A stretch of DNA of 5,492 bases from Synergistaceae bacterium (GTDB lineage Bacteria > Synergistota > Synergistia > Synergistales > Aminobacteriaceae). This document shows positions 1-5,464 of the stretch, piece after piece. Position 1 is the stretch's first letter. Every line of letters begins with the position of its first letter. The notes beneath the pieces are model-generated. The model did no database searches. It had not been told where the DNA came from and saw nothing but the letters and a program-made list of their open reading frames with translations. Made by a program: the position numbers and the translations under genes. The stretch lies in contig JAITPZ010000266.1 of assembly GCA_031289165.1 (NCBI GenBank), positions 1 through 5,492 of the forward strand. Reading direction: 5' to 3'.

Positions 1-753
1 GCGAAAGACCAGCGACGCCCCCAGCATCAGGAGTCCCACATGAAAACCGGACACGGCGAGCAGGTGACTCGTTCCAAAAAGTTTGTGTTTTTCGTTCAGG
101 TCTTTGTCGCGCTTGCCCGTCCATGCGGCGTTGAGGTACGCGCCCGTCAGAGAAGGCATGTGGAGGGTGAGAGAACGGAAGAGGCCGTAACGCCAGCGAT
201 GAACGCTCCAGTCGCGGAGGCCCCCGCTCTGCCGGAGGGGCTCGAAGCGGGCGGACGTCAGCTGTGCCGTCATGCCGCGCGCATACCAGAATCGATCCTC
301 GCGGAAATCGCTTCCTGAGGCGCTGCCCCCTGAAACGGTGCCTTTGAAGGGTTTCGGCGTCCCCTCGACGCGAACGCGCTGCCCCTCGACCAGCTCGCCA
401 AAGGGCAGTTTCAGAAGGAACCCGCCCTCTTTTGTATTCACCGACACGGCGTACAGGCGTCCCCACGGGCGGCTCTCGACGACGACGCCCTCCGCTTGCA
501 CGAAGGAGGGGAGGACGGGCCGGCGGCTCAGGGAAAAGGCGACCCATGACGAACAGCACAGAGCGACAATAAGCACCGCGGCGGCCACGCTCCGCTGTCC
601 CCGCAATGTGACGCGAAAGGAGACCAGCATCGTTCCAAGCACGACCACCAGAGCGATCGGCGGTATCGCCCACACGACAGATCCGTCGGCGGCCAGCGCC
701 GCGGTGAGGCCGGCCAGAATCACCAGAAAGGGGGCACGCGTGAGGATGATCAT
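1..753 (-). CDS. comEC: ComEC/Rec2 family DNA uptake channel, N-terminal part (truncated by window edge)
   Basis: ComEC is the inner-membrane channel that carries single-stranded DNA into the cytoplasm during natural transformation. I translated this frame by hand: 251 codons are open from an ATG at 753 to the window edge, and the 3' end is missing. Residues about 9-47 and 55-75 are hydrophobic and look like membrane helices. Residues about 80-172 form a soluble beta-rich stretch in the place of the family's N-terminal DUF4131/OB-like domain. Residues 226-242 read FGTSHLLAVSGFHVGLL, very close to the ComEC signature (GTSHLLAISGLHVGLL), so the identification is firm. The ATG is the earliest possible start, because a TAA lies directly before it in frame; no clear Shine-Dalgarno is visible, so a later start is possible. 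It lies 41 bases downstream of comEA, the usual comEA-comEC order, and is probably co-transcribed with it. The NPG-FD-type motif often seen in the soluble domain is not obvious. Confidence 0.9.
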   Translation of the reverse strand, partial: MIILTRAPFLVILAGLTAALAADGSVVWAIPPIALVVVLGTMLVSFRVTLRGQRSVAAAVLIVALCCSSWVAFSLSRRPVLPSFVQAEGVVVESRPWGRLYAVSVNTKEGGFLLKLPFGELVEGQRVRVEGTPKPFKGTVSGGSASGSDFREDRFWYARGMTAQLTSARFEPLRQSGGLRDWSVHRWRYGLFRSLTLHMPSLTGAYLNAAWTGKRDKDLNEKHKLFGTSHLLAVSGFHVGLLMLGASLVFR

Positions 754-794
754 TTACAGTATCGTCGTTTGCGGGCTTTCACGATTAAAATTTA

Positions 795-1607
795 TTATGG
801 CCCGACGGTCACGGACTTTCGGAAGCCCTCCAGCTTTTTGTCTCCGATGCCCTTCACCCGAAGCAGCTCATCGACGCTCCTGAATCGCCCGTTTCGGGAG
901 CGGTACTCCACGATGTTCCTCGCCAGAACGGGGCCGATGCCCTTCAGCGCGGTCAGCTCCTCCGCCGTGGCCCGATTGATGTCGATCGGGCCTCTGGCCG
1001 GCGTTCGGGAATCCACGTTCGTCCGGCGTTCGGGGGGCGCGACGATGGGAACGACGATCGTCGGCTCGAGCGTATTCCCCGCGTCGCGCTTTCTGTTATC
1101 TCCCCTGCTCGGGATGTGGACGTGCGCCCCGTCTTCCAGCGGCGCGGCCATATTGATCGCGACGGAGTCGGCGAAGCTGCGCAACCCTCCGGCCAGCGCG
1201 ACGAGCTGAAAAAGGCGCGAGCCGGCGGGGAGCCTGTAGACGCCGGGCTTGCGCACGCTGCCGGTGATGTACAAAATCATCTCCGCCCCGTGTCGCTCGT
1301 CCTCTTCCTGCCCCTCCACGTCAAAAAGCCCGGTCTCCGCCCTTCCGGGAACGCGCGCCGCCGGAAGGGGCGAATACGAAGGCGCGGAAAGGGGCTCATT
1401 CGCGCGCGGCGCGACCTGTTCGACGTTCCGGGGCGGAACGGATTCCGAAGCGACCGGTTTCTCCCCGGTCGAATTTTCCCTGATCAGCTTTTCCCTCACG
1501 CCTGGCAGCGCCCGCACCATCAGCCCCGCCACGAGAAAACACACCATGCCCAGGATGGAACACAGCACCGCCCGATGTTGTTGCCAAAAATCTCGCCACA
1601 CGCCCAT
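795..1607 (-). CDS. comEA: ComEA-like competence protein: membrane anchor, SLBB domain, helix-hairpin-helix DNA-binding domain
   Basis: ComEA is the membrane-anchored receptor that binds incoming double-stranded DNA outside the cytoplasmic membrane and passes it to ComEC. With the start at 1607 the protein has 270 residues. Residues about 14-34 form one membrane helix. Residues 40-108 are a proline- and charge-rich linker. Residues about 110-166 are an SLBB domain (ILYITGSVRKPGVYRLPAGS). A second linker follows, then residues 207-270 form the ComEA helix-hairpin-helix domain, with IDINRATAEEL and two GIG hairpins (LKGIGPVLARNIVEYR and VKGIGDKKLEGFR). This domain order is that of Gram-positive-type ComEA, with a rather long second linker. 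The frame is open up to a GTG at 1628, but that codon has no ribosome binding site. A GGGGAG ends four bases before the ATG at 1607, so I prefer 1607; an ATG at 1610 is also in frame. comEC follows 41 bases downstream. Confidence 0.92.
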   Translation of the reverse strand: MGVWRDFWQQHRAVLCSILGMVCFLVAGLMVRALPGVREKLIRENSTGEKPVASESVPPRNVEQVAPRANEPLSAPSYSPLPAARVPGRAETGLFDVEGQEEDERHGAEMILYITGSVRKPGVYRLPAGSRLFQLVALAGGLRSFADSVAINMAAPLEDGAHVHIPSRGDNRKRDAGNTLEPTIVVPIVAPPERRTNVDSRTPARGPIDINRATAEELTALKGIGPVLARNIVEYRSRNGRFRSVDELLRVKGIGDKKLEGFRKSVTVGP

Positions 1608-1638
1608 CATTCTCCCCGATCTAGACACAAATGTGGAG

Positions 1639-1668
1639 TTTATATTATCTGCGGGCTCCGTCTGTCGC
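1639..1668 (-). promoter_or_regulatory. Possible comEA promoter
   Basis: On the minus strand a TATAAA (1639-1644) is preceded, after 18 bases, by GCGACA (1663-1668), a four-of-six match to the -35 consensus. Transcription would start near 1632, about 25 bases before the preferred ATG at 1607 and inside or beside the alternative GTG start at 1628. That fits the shorter protein. The -35 match is poor, so this is tentative. Confidence 0.3.
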
Positions 1669-1734
1669 CACGGATTTATTACAGAAACAATACCCGCGAC
1701 TTAAGCTGAATAATTCTCAATAATCAGAATCAGA

Positions 1735-1775
1735 GGGTCCAAGACCCCCTGCGAGGTTTAGGGCAGAGCCCTAAA
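1735..1775. repeat. Double hairpin between miaB and comEA, REP-like palindromic element
   Basis: Two perfect inverted repeats stand side by side in the 184-base gap between miaB and comEA. The first is GGGTC / GACCC with a three-base loop (1735-1747). The second is TTTAGGGC / GCCCTAAA, eight pairs with the loop AGA (1757-1775). The arrangement resembles short dispersed palindromic repeats found between genes in many bacterial genomes. It lies just 17 bases past the miaB stop and could form RNA hairpins on either strand, so it may help end or stabilise the miaB transcript. No T-run follows on the minus strand, so it is not a standard intrinsic terminator. Its copy number cannot be judged from one window. 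Confidence 0.5.
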
Positions 1776-1791
1776 GGTTATTGGCGCTTAT

Positions 1792-3123
1792 TTACAGAAG
1801 ATCAGGCCGTTCAATAATCTTTCCTCTCAGGCACCAGGACTCCGCCTCGGTGATTTCCACCGTGACGAAGTTACCGGACAGCTCCTCGTCGCCCGGAAGC
1901 AGGACCACTCTGTCCGTGGGCGTGCGGCCCTGTAAAAGTCCCTCGCCCCTCGGTGCGGGGCCCTCCACCAGAACGCGATAAGATCGACCGATCAGGGCTT
2001 TGTTGATCGAGAGCGTGATGCTGTCCTGCAACTTGTTGACGCGGTTGAGGCGATCCATGCGAACCTCCTGCGGCAGGGCTCCCGGCATGGTCGCCGCCGG
2101 AGTTCCGGAGCGCTCGGAGTAGGCCGCGGTGTGGACGAGGTCGAAACAAATTTCGCTCAGGGCGCTCATGGACTCCTCGAAGTCCTCCTCCGTCTCGCCG
2201 GGAAAGCCGACGATCAGGTCGCTGGCGAGTCCCGACTCGGGGAGCAGACGGCGCACCATCCGCACCTTTTCCATATATTCGGCCCTCGAGTATTTACGGT
2301 TCATCAATTTGAGTATTCGGTCGCTTCCGGACTGGATCGGAAGGTTCAGCGACGGGCAGATGGTCGGCTCTTCGGCCATGACCCGCGCGATTTCCTCCGT
2401 GAAATCCTGGGGCAGGGAGGTCACGAACCGGACCCGCTCCACTCCCTCCGCGCGCGCGACCTCGCGCAGCAGTCGAACGAAGCCGTAGTCGTTTTTGAAA
2501 TCGTTACCGTAGCTGTTGACGTTCTGCCCCAGCAGCGTGATCTCTTTCGCTCCGCTTTCCACCAGGCGGCGCACCTCCTGCAGGACGTCCGCGGGAGGGC
2601 GCGAGAGAAAACGCCCGCGCACGTGAGGGACGATGCAGTACGTGCAGAAATTGTCGCAGCCGTGAGCGATGGTGACGTACCCTCTGTATTTGTTGTCGCG
2701 CACGCCGCTGAACTCGTCGAGGTCGAAAAACTCGCGCGGATCCTCGTCCAGAAGCGTCACACGCCGGCCGTTCTCCATGACGCGTTCGAGCCCCTCCGGC
2801 AAAAGCCCGATATGCCGGGGCCCGGAGACCAAGCGCACCCAGGGATATCGAGAAAAGGCCCTCTCCCCGAGGCTTTGCGCGATGCACCCCGTCAGCGCCA
2901 CGTAAGGGCGCCGGTTTTTCTGCCATGATGGAGCATAGCGTCCCAGCTCGCTCCATACCTTCTGCTCGGCCTTCCCGCGGACGCTGCAGCCCGTGAACAC
3001 GATCATGTCGGCCTCATCCTCCGACGCCTCGACCCAGCCGCGTCGCCTGAGCGCCGTGCGCGCCCTGTCGCTGTCGTAAACGTTCATCTGACAGCCGTAA
3101 ACCTTCATGTGGAAACGATACAA
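1792..3123 (-). CDS. miaB: tRNA-2-methylthio-N6-isopentenyladenosine (ms2i6A37) methylthiotransferase MiaB
   Basis: MiaB adds a methylthio group to i6A37 of tRNAs that read UNN codons, using two [4Fe-4S] clusters and radical SAM chemistry in the cytoplasm. The protein has 443 residues, a normal length. The N-terminal UPF0004 domain holds YGCQMN and the three auxiliary-cluster cysteines C11, C46 and C80. The radical SAM motif is C156, C160, C163 (GCDNFCTYCIVPHVRGR). LLGQNVNSYG (197-206), NLPIQSGS (260-267) and SDLIVGFPGET (301-311) follow, and a TRAM RNA-binding domain covers about 375-440. YGCQMN and CDNFCTYCIVP point to MiaB rather than RimO or MtaB. Several positions differ from the usual consensus: TGC for NTC around C46, N260 for His, L237 in the TSHP motif, and RGRFLSR for RGREVSR. 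The start is TTG, chosen because GGAGG lies seven bases upstream; the in-frame ATG at 3108 would be 22 bases away. Confidence 0.95.
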   Translation of the reverse strand: MYRFHMKVYGCQMNVYDSDRARTALRRRGWVEASEDEADMIVFTGCSVRGKAEQKVWSELGRYAPSWQKNRRPYVALTGCIAQSLGERAFSRYPWVRLVSGPRHIGLLPEGLERVMENGRRVTLLDEDPREFFDLDEFSGVRDNKYRGYVTIAHGCDNFCTYCIVPHVRGRFLSRPPADVLQEVRRLVESGAKEITLLGQNVNSYGNDFKNDYGFVRLLREVARAEGVERVRFVTSLPQDFTEEIARVMAEEPTICPSLNLPIQSGSDRILKLMNRKYSRAEYMEKVRMVRRLLPESGLASDLIVGFPGETEEDFEESMSALSEICFDLVHTAAYSERSGTPAATMPGALPQEVRMDRLNRVNKLQDSITLSINKALIGRSYRVLVEGPAPRGEGLLQGRTPTDRVVLLPGDEELSGNFVTVEITEAESWCLRGKIIERPDLL

Positions 3124-3130
3124 AAAACTT

Positions 3131-3135
3131 CCTCC
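3131..3135 (-). promoter_or_regulatory. Ribosome binding site that decides the TTG start of miaB
   Basis: GGAGG on the minus strand is followed by seven bases and then TTG at 3123. The first in-frame ATG (3108) is too far away to be served by this site, so the rare TTG start is favoured. MiaB would then begin MYRFHMKVYGCQMN. Confidence 0.6.
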
Positions 3136-3182
3136 GCTCTCCGCCGGTTCGCATGACGATCCGAAATTCGATTGCTGCGGTA

Positions 3183-3188
3183 ATTATA
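3183..3188 (-). promoter_or_regulatory. Candidate -10 box of miaB promoter
   Basis: A perfect TATAAT on the minus strand lies 59 bases before the miaB TTG and would give a 5' leader of roughly 50 bases. No good TTGACA-like -35 is present at the right spacing; that position is taken by a dyad (3199-3211). Confidence 0.4.
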
Positions 3189-3198
3189 GCCTACAGCG

Positions 3199-3211
3199 TC
3201 CCGGTCCGGGA
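3199..3211. repeat. 13-base dyad between divergent -10 boxes, possible operator
   Basis: TCCCGG and CCGGGA form a perfect six-base inverted repeat around one central base. It lies between a minus-strand TATAAT (3183-3188) and a plus-strand TATAAT (3218-3223), covering the -35 area of both. A regulator bound here could act in both directions. GC-rich dyads also arise by chance, so this is only a candidate. Confidence 0.3.
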
Positions 3212-3217
3212 TTCTCG

Positions 3218-3223
3218 TATAAT
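3218..3223 (+). promoter_or_regulatory. Candidate -10 box, rightward
   Basis: A perfect TATAAT on the plus strand is the mirror partner of the minus-strand box at 3183-3188. No clear -35 is visible. It would transcribe into the transposase relic and the secreted-protein gene. An ATG at 3230 opens a 19-codon frame ending at 3289, but it has no ribosome binding site and no recognisable product. Confidence 0.3.
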
Positions 3224-3308
3224 CCACGAATGCCTTTTCCGCTCGCTCTGACGCCTGAGCGCAGGGGCACTCCGGCAGGACGCGCGTGAGGAAGAACGCG
3301 TTCCGGGG

Positions 3309-3314
3309 TATAAT
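3309..3314 (+). promoter_or_regulatory. Second candidate -10 box, rightward
   Basis: Another perfect TATAAT on the plus strand stands 33 bases before the ATG at 3347 and about 240 bases before the preferred start of the secreted-protein gene. No TTGACA-like element is at the correct distance. It could drive the relic plus the downstream secreted-protein and aminotransferase genes. Confidence 0.3.
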
Positions 3315-3346
3315 CTCCTCAGTCGTCAATCTGCCGTGGAAGACCG

Positions 3347-3556
3347 ATGTTATGGCCCGGCTATACGGGAAAGATGAAATCTCTTTTCACGGACATCATG
3401 GAAATACATACTTTCGAGCTGACCAAAGTTCCTCAAACGGAGGAAGCGCTGACGGAAGAGGACGAGAAGGCAAAGCTGCAATTTTTATGGATGAGCCTGA
3501 TAAGGGCCGAGAGAGAAAATGAACGGACACGATTTTTAACGGGAGTTGATTCCACG
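3347..3556 (+). pseudogene. Relic of an Rpn/PDDEXK_2-family transposase-nuclease (C-terminal fragment)
   Basis: This 70-codon stretch is open in the same frame as the secreted-protein gene that follows and has no stop before it. Its translation includes LFTDIMEIHTFELTKVPQ and then a charged segment with LQFLWMSLIRAERENE. This resembles the part of Rpn-family (PDDEXK_2) recombination-promoting nucleases where a leader like LTDxxEIHxLELPK is followed by an acidic spacer and an LWxxFI-type helix. I recognised it from memory without a search. Such proteins are usually about 250-300 residues, so the whole catalytic N-terminus and the last part are missing; no further fragments are seen in the other frames upstream. 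No good ribosome binding site precedes the ATGs at 3347, 3374 or 3398. Its third codon positions look less GC-rich than those of the neighbours, which fits foreign origin. The alternative is a real cytosolic N-terminal extension of the next protein (234 residues in all). Confidence 0.5.
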
Positions 3557-4051
3557 ATGAAAAATTTTCACGCAACACATTCTGTCGTCACCGTTTTTTC
3601 GGTTGCGATTCTTTCGTTCGTTTTCGCCTGCCCCGCAGCAGCGGCCCCTCTGCCGGACGTGATGGACGAATGGGACGCCACGCCGATCGCCGTCACGCGC
3701 TTCGAGACGACCTCCAGGGATCTGGGGCAGTGGCAAAATCGTACCTATACCCGTTCCGCACCGCGCGCGAGCATCGAAGTCGACCTGATGGAGGGCTCCG
3801 GCCCCGGGTCGCTCAGGGTTCCGGAGGGGGATATCTCGCGTAACGACGCGCCTTTGGGTTTCTCGTCCACGTACAGAACGCTCTCTCTGGCCGGGAGGCG
3901 CGCGATACTCGAACGGGGAGACGTCACGGGGCAGGCTCTGGCCGTCGCGTTCGACAAAAACCGAACGCTGACGATCGAGACAAAAAGCGTATCTGAGGAG
4001 GAACTGCTCGATTTTGCGGTCCGACTGATGACCGCGCTGGACGCGGAATGA
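3557..4051 (+). CDS. Secreted or periplasmic protein of unknown function
   Basis: I do not recognise a family. The product has 164 residues from the ATG at 3557. Residues 1-30 form a typical signal peptide: basic start MKNF, a hydrophobic core VVTVFSVAILSFVFA, then CPAAAA with a likely signal peptidase I cut near residues 29-30. VFAC just before it is a poor lipobox, so a lipoprotein is possible but less likely. The mature part, about 134 residues, has no further membrane helix; it is polar, probably alpha/beta, with strand-like segments ASIEVDLMEG, YRTLSLAGRRAILE and ALAVAFDKNRTLTIETKS, then a C-terminal helix. The start at 3557 is chosen for the signal peptide and for GGGAG ending 11 bases upstream, a slightly long spacing. 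The frame stays open upstream to 3347, where it reads as a transposase relic. The aminotransferase gene begins 41 bases downstream, so the two are likely co-transcribed. Confidence 0.7.
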   Translation: MKNFHATHSVVTVFSVAILSFVFACPAAAAPLPDVMDEWDATPIAVTRFETTSRDLGQWQNRTYTRSAPRASIEVDLMEGSGPGSLRVPEGDISRNDAPLGFSSTYRTLSLAGRRAILERGDVTGQALAVAFDKNRTLTIETKSVSEEELLDFAVRLMTALDAE

Positions 4052-4060
4052 CGTTCCCGT

Positions 4061-4073
4061 GAATTTGAAATTC
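4061..4073. repeat. Short AT-rich dyad before the aminotransferase gene
   Basis: GAATTT and AAATTC form a perfect six-base inverted repeat around a central G, ending 19 bases before the aminotransferase ATG. It fills much of the 41-base gap between the two plus-strand genes. It could be a regulator site, but AT-rich dyads of this size occur by chance. Confidence 0.2.
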
Positions 4074-4092
4074 TGGAGATGACGGATCGAAA

Positions 4093-5175
4093 ATGAGGGA
4101 GTACAAAATCGGACTGGTTCCCGGACCCGTGTCGGTGCCGGGAAAGATACGCGAGGCCTGGCTGACGAACTTCGGCAGCTCGGATCTCGAGATGGAATTT
4201 TTCGAGCTTTACGCGCAAAACCAGGCGTTGCTTCAAAGGCTCCTGGGGACGAAAGAAAGCGTCGTCATCACCCTGGGCGAGGCCATGTCCATTCTGTGGG
4301 GCGGCCTCAAAAGCGCACTGAAGCCAGGGGACAGGCTTTTGGCCGTGGCGAGCGGCCTTTTCGGCGAAGGATTCGCGGACATGGCGCGCGCCATCGGCGT
4401 TCAGGCCGAAACGGTGTCGTCGGAGTACGATTCCCTGCCCGACCCGCAGAAGGTTCGGGAGGCGGCGCTGCGCTTCCGTCCGAAGCTGATCACCGCCGTA
4501 CACTGCGAGACGCCCAGCGGGACGTTGAATCCTCTGAAGGAACTGGGGGAGATCGCCCGCGAGGCCGGGGCGCTGTTTCTGGTCGACTTTGTGGCGAGCG
4601 GCGGGGGCGTCGCGGTGGACGTGGACGCGAACCATATCGACATCGGGCTGCTCGGCAGTCAGAAGGTGCTGTCCCTTCCGCCGTCCCTGTCGATATCGAC
4701 GATCAGCGCCCGCGCGTGGGACGTTTTCGAGGAGGTGAACTACGGCGGCTACGAGGCGTACCTGCCCTGGAGGAGCGTGCCGGCCGTGCGTTACATGCCC
4801 TGTACCCACGACTGGCACGGTATGACGGCGCTGAACGTCTCGCTCTCCTCCATCATGGAGGAGGGGATGGAGAACGCCTTCGCCCGCCATTCCCGCGTGG
4901 CGGCGCTGTGCCGCAAACGGGCGCAGGAAATGGGCGTGAAGCCCTTCCCCGTCTCCGAGGATATCTGCTCTCCCACCGTCAGCGCCTTTTACGTTCCCGA
5001 CGGCTGGACGTGGGAGGAACTCGATGCGGCCCTGCGCGCGCGGGGAATGGCCGTCGGCGGAAACTACGGCCGCCTCGCGGGGAAAGTGTTTCGCATCGGC
5101 CACATGGGCAGCCAGGCCGACGAGCCACTGGTTGCCCGCGGCATGGAGACGCTGAGGGAAGTTCTGAAAAGGTAA
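4093..5175 (+). CDS. Class V PLP-dependent aminotransferase, alanine/serine-glyoxylate aminotransferase type
   Basis: The 360-residue protein has the full layout of the small class V aminotransferases (fold type I) that move an amino group from alanine, serine or related donors to glyoxylate, pyruvate or similar acceptors, in the cytoplasm. LVPGPVSVP (8-16) is the family's N-terminal PGP motif. HCETPSGTLNPL (137-148) matches the HxETSTG region. D165 in LVDFVAS should contact the pyridine nitrogen of PLP, and K191 in GSQKVLSLPP should form the Schiff base. R334 in FRIGHMG should hold the substrate carboxylate. The glycine-rich phosphate-binding loop is altered to LGEAMSILWGG (61-71). The exact substrate cannot be read from the sequence. 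The ribosome binding site is modest: GGAG lies 14 bases upstream and GGA six bases upstream. A five-codon frame (ATG at 4079) ends in TGA overlapping the ATG, which could couple translation. It probably shares a transcript with the secreted-protein gene before it. Confidence 0.92.
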   Translation: MREYKIGLVPGPVSVPGKIREAWLTNFGSSDLEMEFFELYAQNQALLQRLLGTKESVVITLGEAMSILWGGLKSALKPGDRLLAVASGLFGEGFADMARAIGVQAETVSSEYDSLPDPQKVREAALRFRPKLITAVHCETPSGTLNPLKELGEIAREAGALFLVDFVASGGGVAVDVDANHIDIGLLGSQKVLSLPPSLSISTISARAWDVFEEVNYGGYEAYLPWRSVPAVRYMPCTHDWHGMTALNVSLSSIMEEGMENAFARHSRVAALCRKRAQEMGVKPFPVSEDICSPTVSAFYVPDGWTWEELDAALRARGMAVGGNYGRLAGKVFRIGHMGSQADEPLVARGMETLREVLKR

Positions 5176-5196
5176 CCCGTCCGCATTTGTGAACGA

Positions 5197-5206
5197 AAGG
5201 AGAGGG
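5197..5206 (+). promoter_or_regulatory. Strong ribosome binding site before the short frame at 5212
   Basis: AAGGAGAGGG carries an AGGAG-type Shine-Dalgarno five to eight bases before the ATG at 5212. It is the best ribosome binding site on the plus strand of the window. It argues that a translated gene once began here, even though the frame is now short. Confidence 0.55.
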
Positions 5207-5211
5207 CGCTC

Positions 5212-5358
5212 ATGTCGAAAGCGAGGAAAATTTTCCGGGTCGTTCTGCTGTCGCTGCGCCCGCGATCATGGGGGCCGGGGCATCATGGGGGCAATGATTT
5301 CCGGATCATGAAGCTGAGCCGCAGCGTGCAAACTCGAATACAACATTTTGCGCTATGA
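5212..5358 (+). pseudogene. Short frame, probably decayed start of a secreted-protein gene
   Basis: The ATG at 5212 has a strong ribosome binding site and opens a 48-codon frame ending in TGA at 5356-5358. The first 15 residues, MSKARKIFRVVLLSL, look like the basic and hydrophobic start of a signal peptide, but then the frame turns polar (RPRSWGPGHHGG). In another frame, beginning within the codon after that leucine, the translation reads APAIMGAGASWGQ and then stops. Together the two frames make a plausible signal peptide with an Ala-Gly-Ala-Ser end, so a small deletion or insertion near 5252-5256 seems likely. The region also holds ATCATGGGGG twice, 17 bases apart (5265-5274 and 5282-5291), which could have arisen by slippage. 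It lies 36 bases after the aminotransferase stop. The alternatives are a real 48-residue peptide or a sequencing error in a longer gene; I see no long open frame after it in any phase. Confidence 0.4.
5265..5291. repeat. Direct repeat of ATCATGGGGG, 17-base period
   Basis: Two identical ten-base copies (5265-5274 and 5282-5291) lie 17 bases apart, and a shorter related GATCATG occurs at 5304-5310. The repeat sits inside the short frame at 5212, just after its apparent frameshift, and is a likely site of slipped-strand change. Confidence 0.45.
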
Positions 5359-5464
5359 AATATCTCTATGAGCATGAAATTATTCCACAAAGAGAAAATT
5401 TTTGTAAGCGTTCAAGCCTCCTGAGAGTGTGAAGAGGGGTTAAAAATACTCGGAAGAGGTGCAT

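Noticed and set aside
272..883. Plus-strand open frame of 203 codons at the left
   Set aside because: The minus strand here encodes ComEC with its HLLAVSGFHVGLL signature and the end of ComEA, so this is a shadow.
2131..2928. Long plus-strand open frame of 265 codons opposite miaB
   Set aside because: It is the antisense shadow of miaB in GC-rich DNA; the minus strand encodes a complete MiaB with all motifs, and the plus-strand translation has no recognisable domain.
3105..3329. Minus-strand frame of 74 codons upstream of and overlapping miaB
   Set aside because: It covers the divergent promoter region, has no recognisable product and overlaps the miaB start.
3745..5103. Long minus-strand open frame of 452 codons opposite the secreted protein and aminotransferase
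   Set aside because: It covers two genes that each have recognisable protein features on the plus strand, and its translation is rich in Arg, His and Gly, as expected for an antisense shadow.
4296..5192. Plus-strand open frame of 298 codons inside the aminotransferase
   Set aside because: It is an Arg/Gly-rich alternate frame of the aminotransferase gene without motifs or a ribosome binding site.
5225..5236. Perfect 12-base palindrome GGAAAATTTTCC
   Set aside because: It falls inside the first codons after the 5212 start, where it simply encodes Arg-Lys-Ile-Phe-Arg. With no other sign of a binding site, chance is the simpler explanation.
5355..5432. 26-codon frame beginning MKYLYEHEIIPQ
   Set aside because: It has no ribosome binding site and no recognisable product, and lies in AT-rich sequence where short frames are expected by chance.
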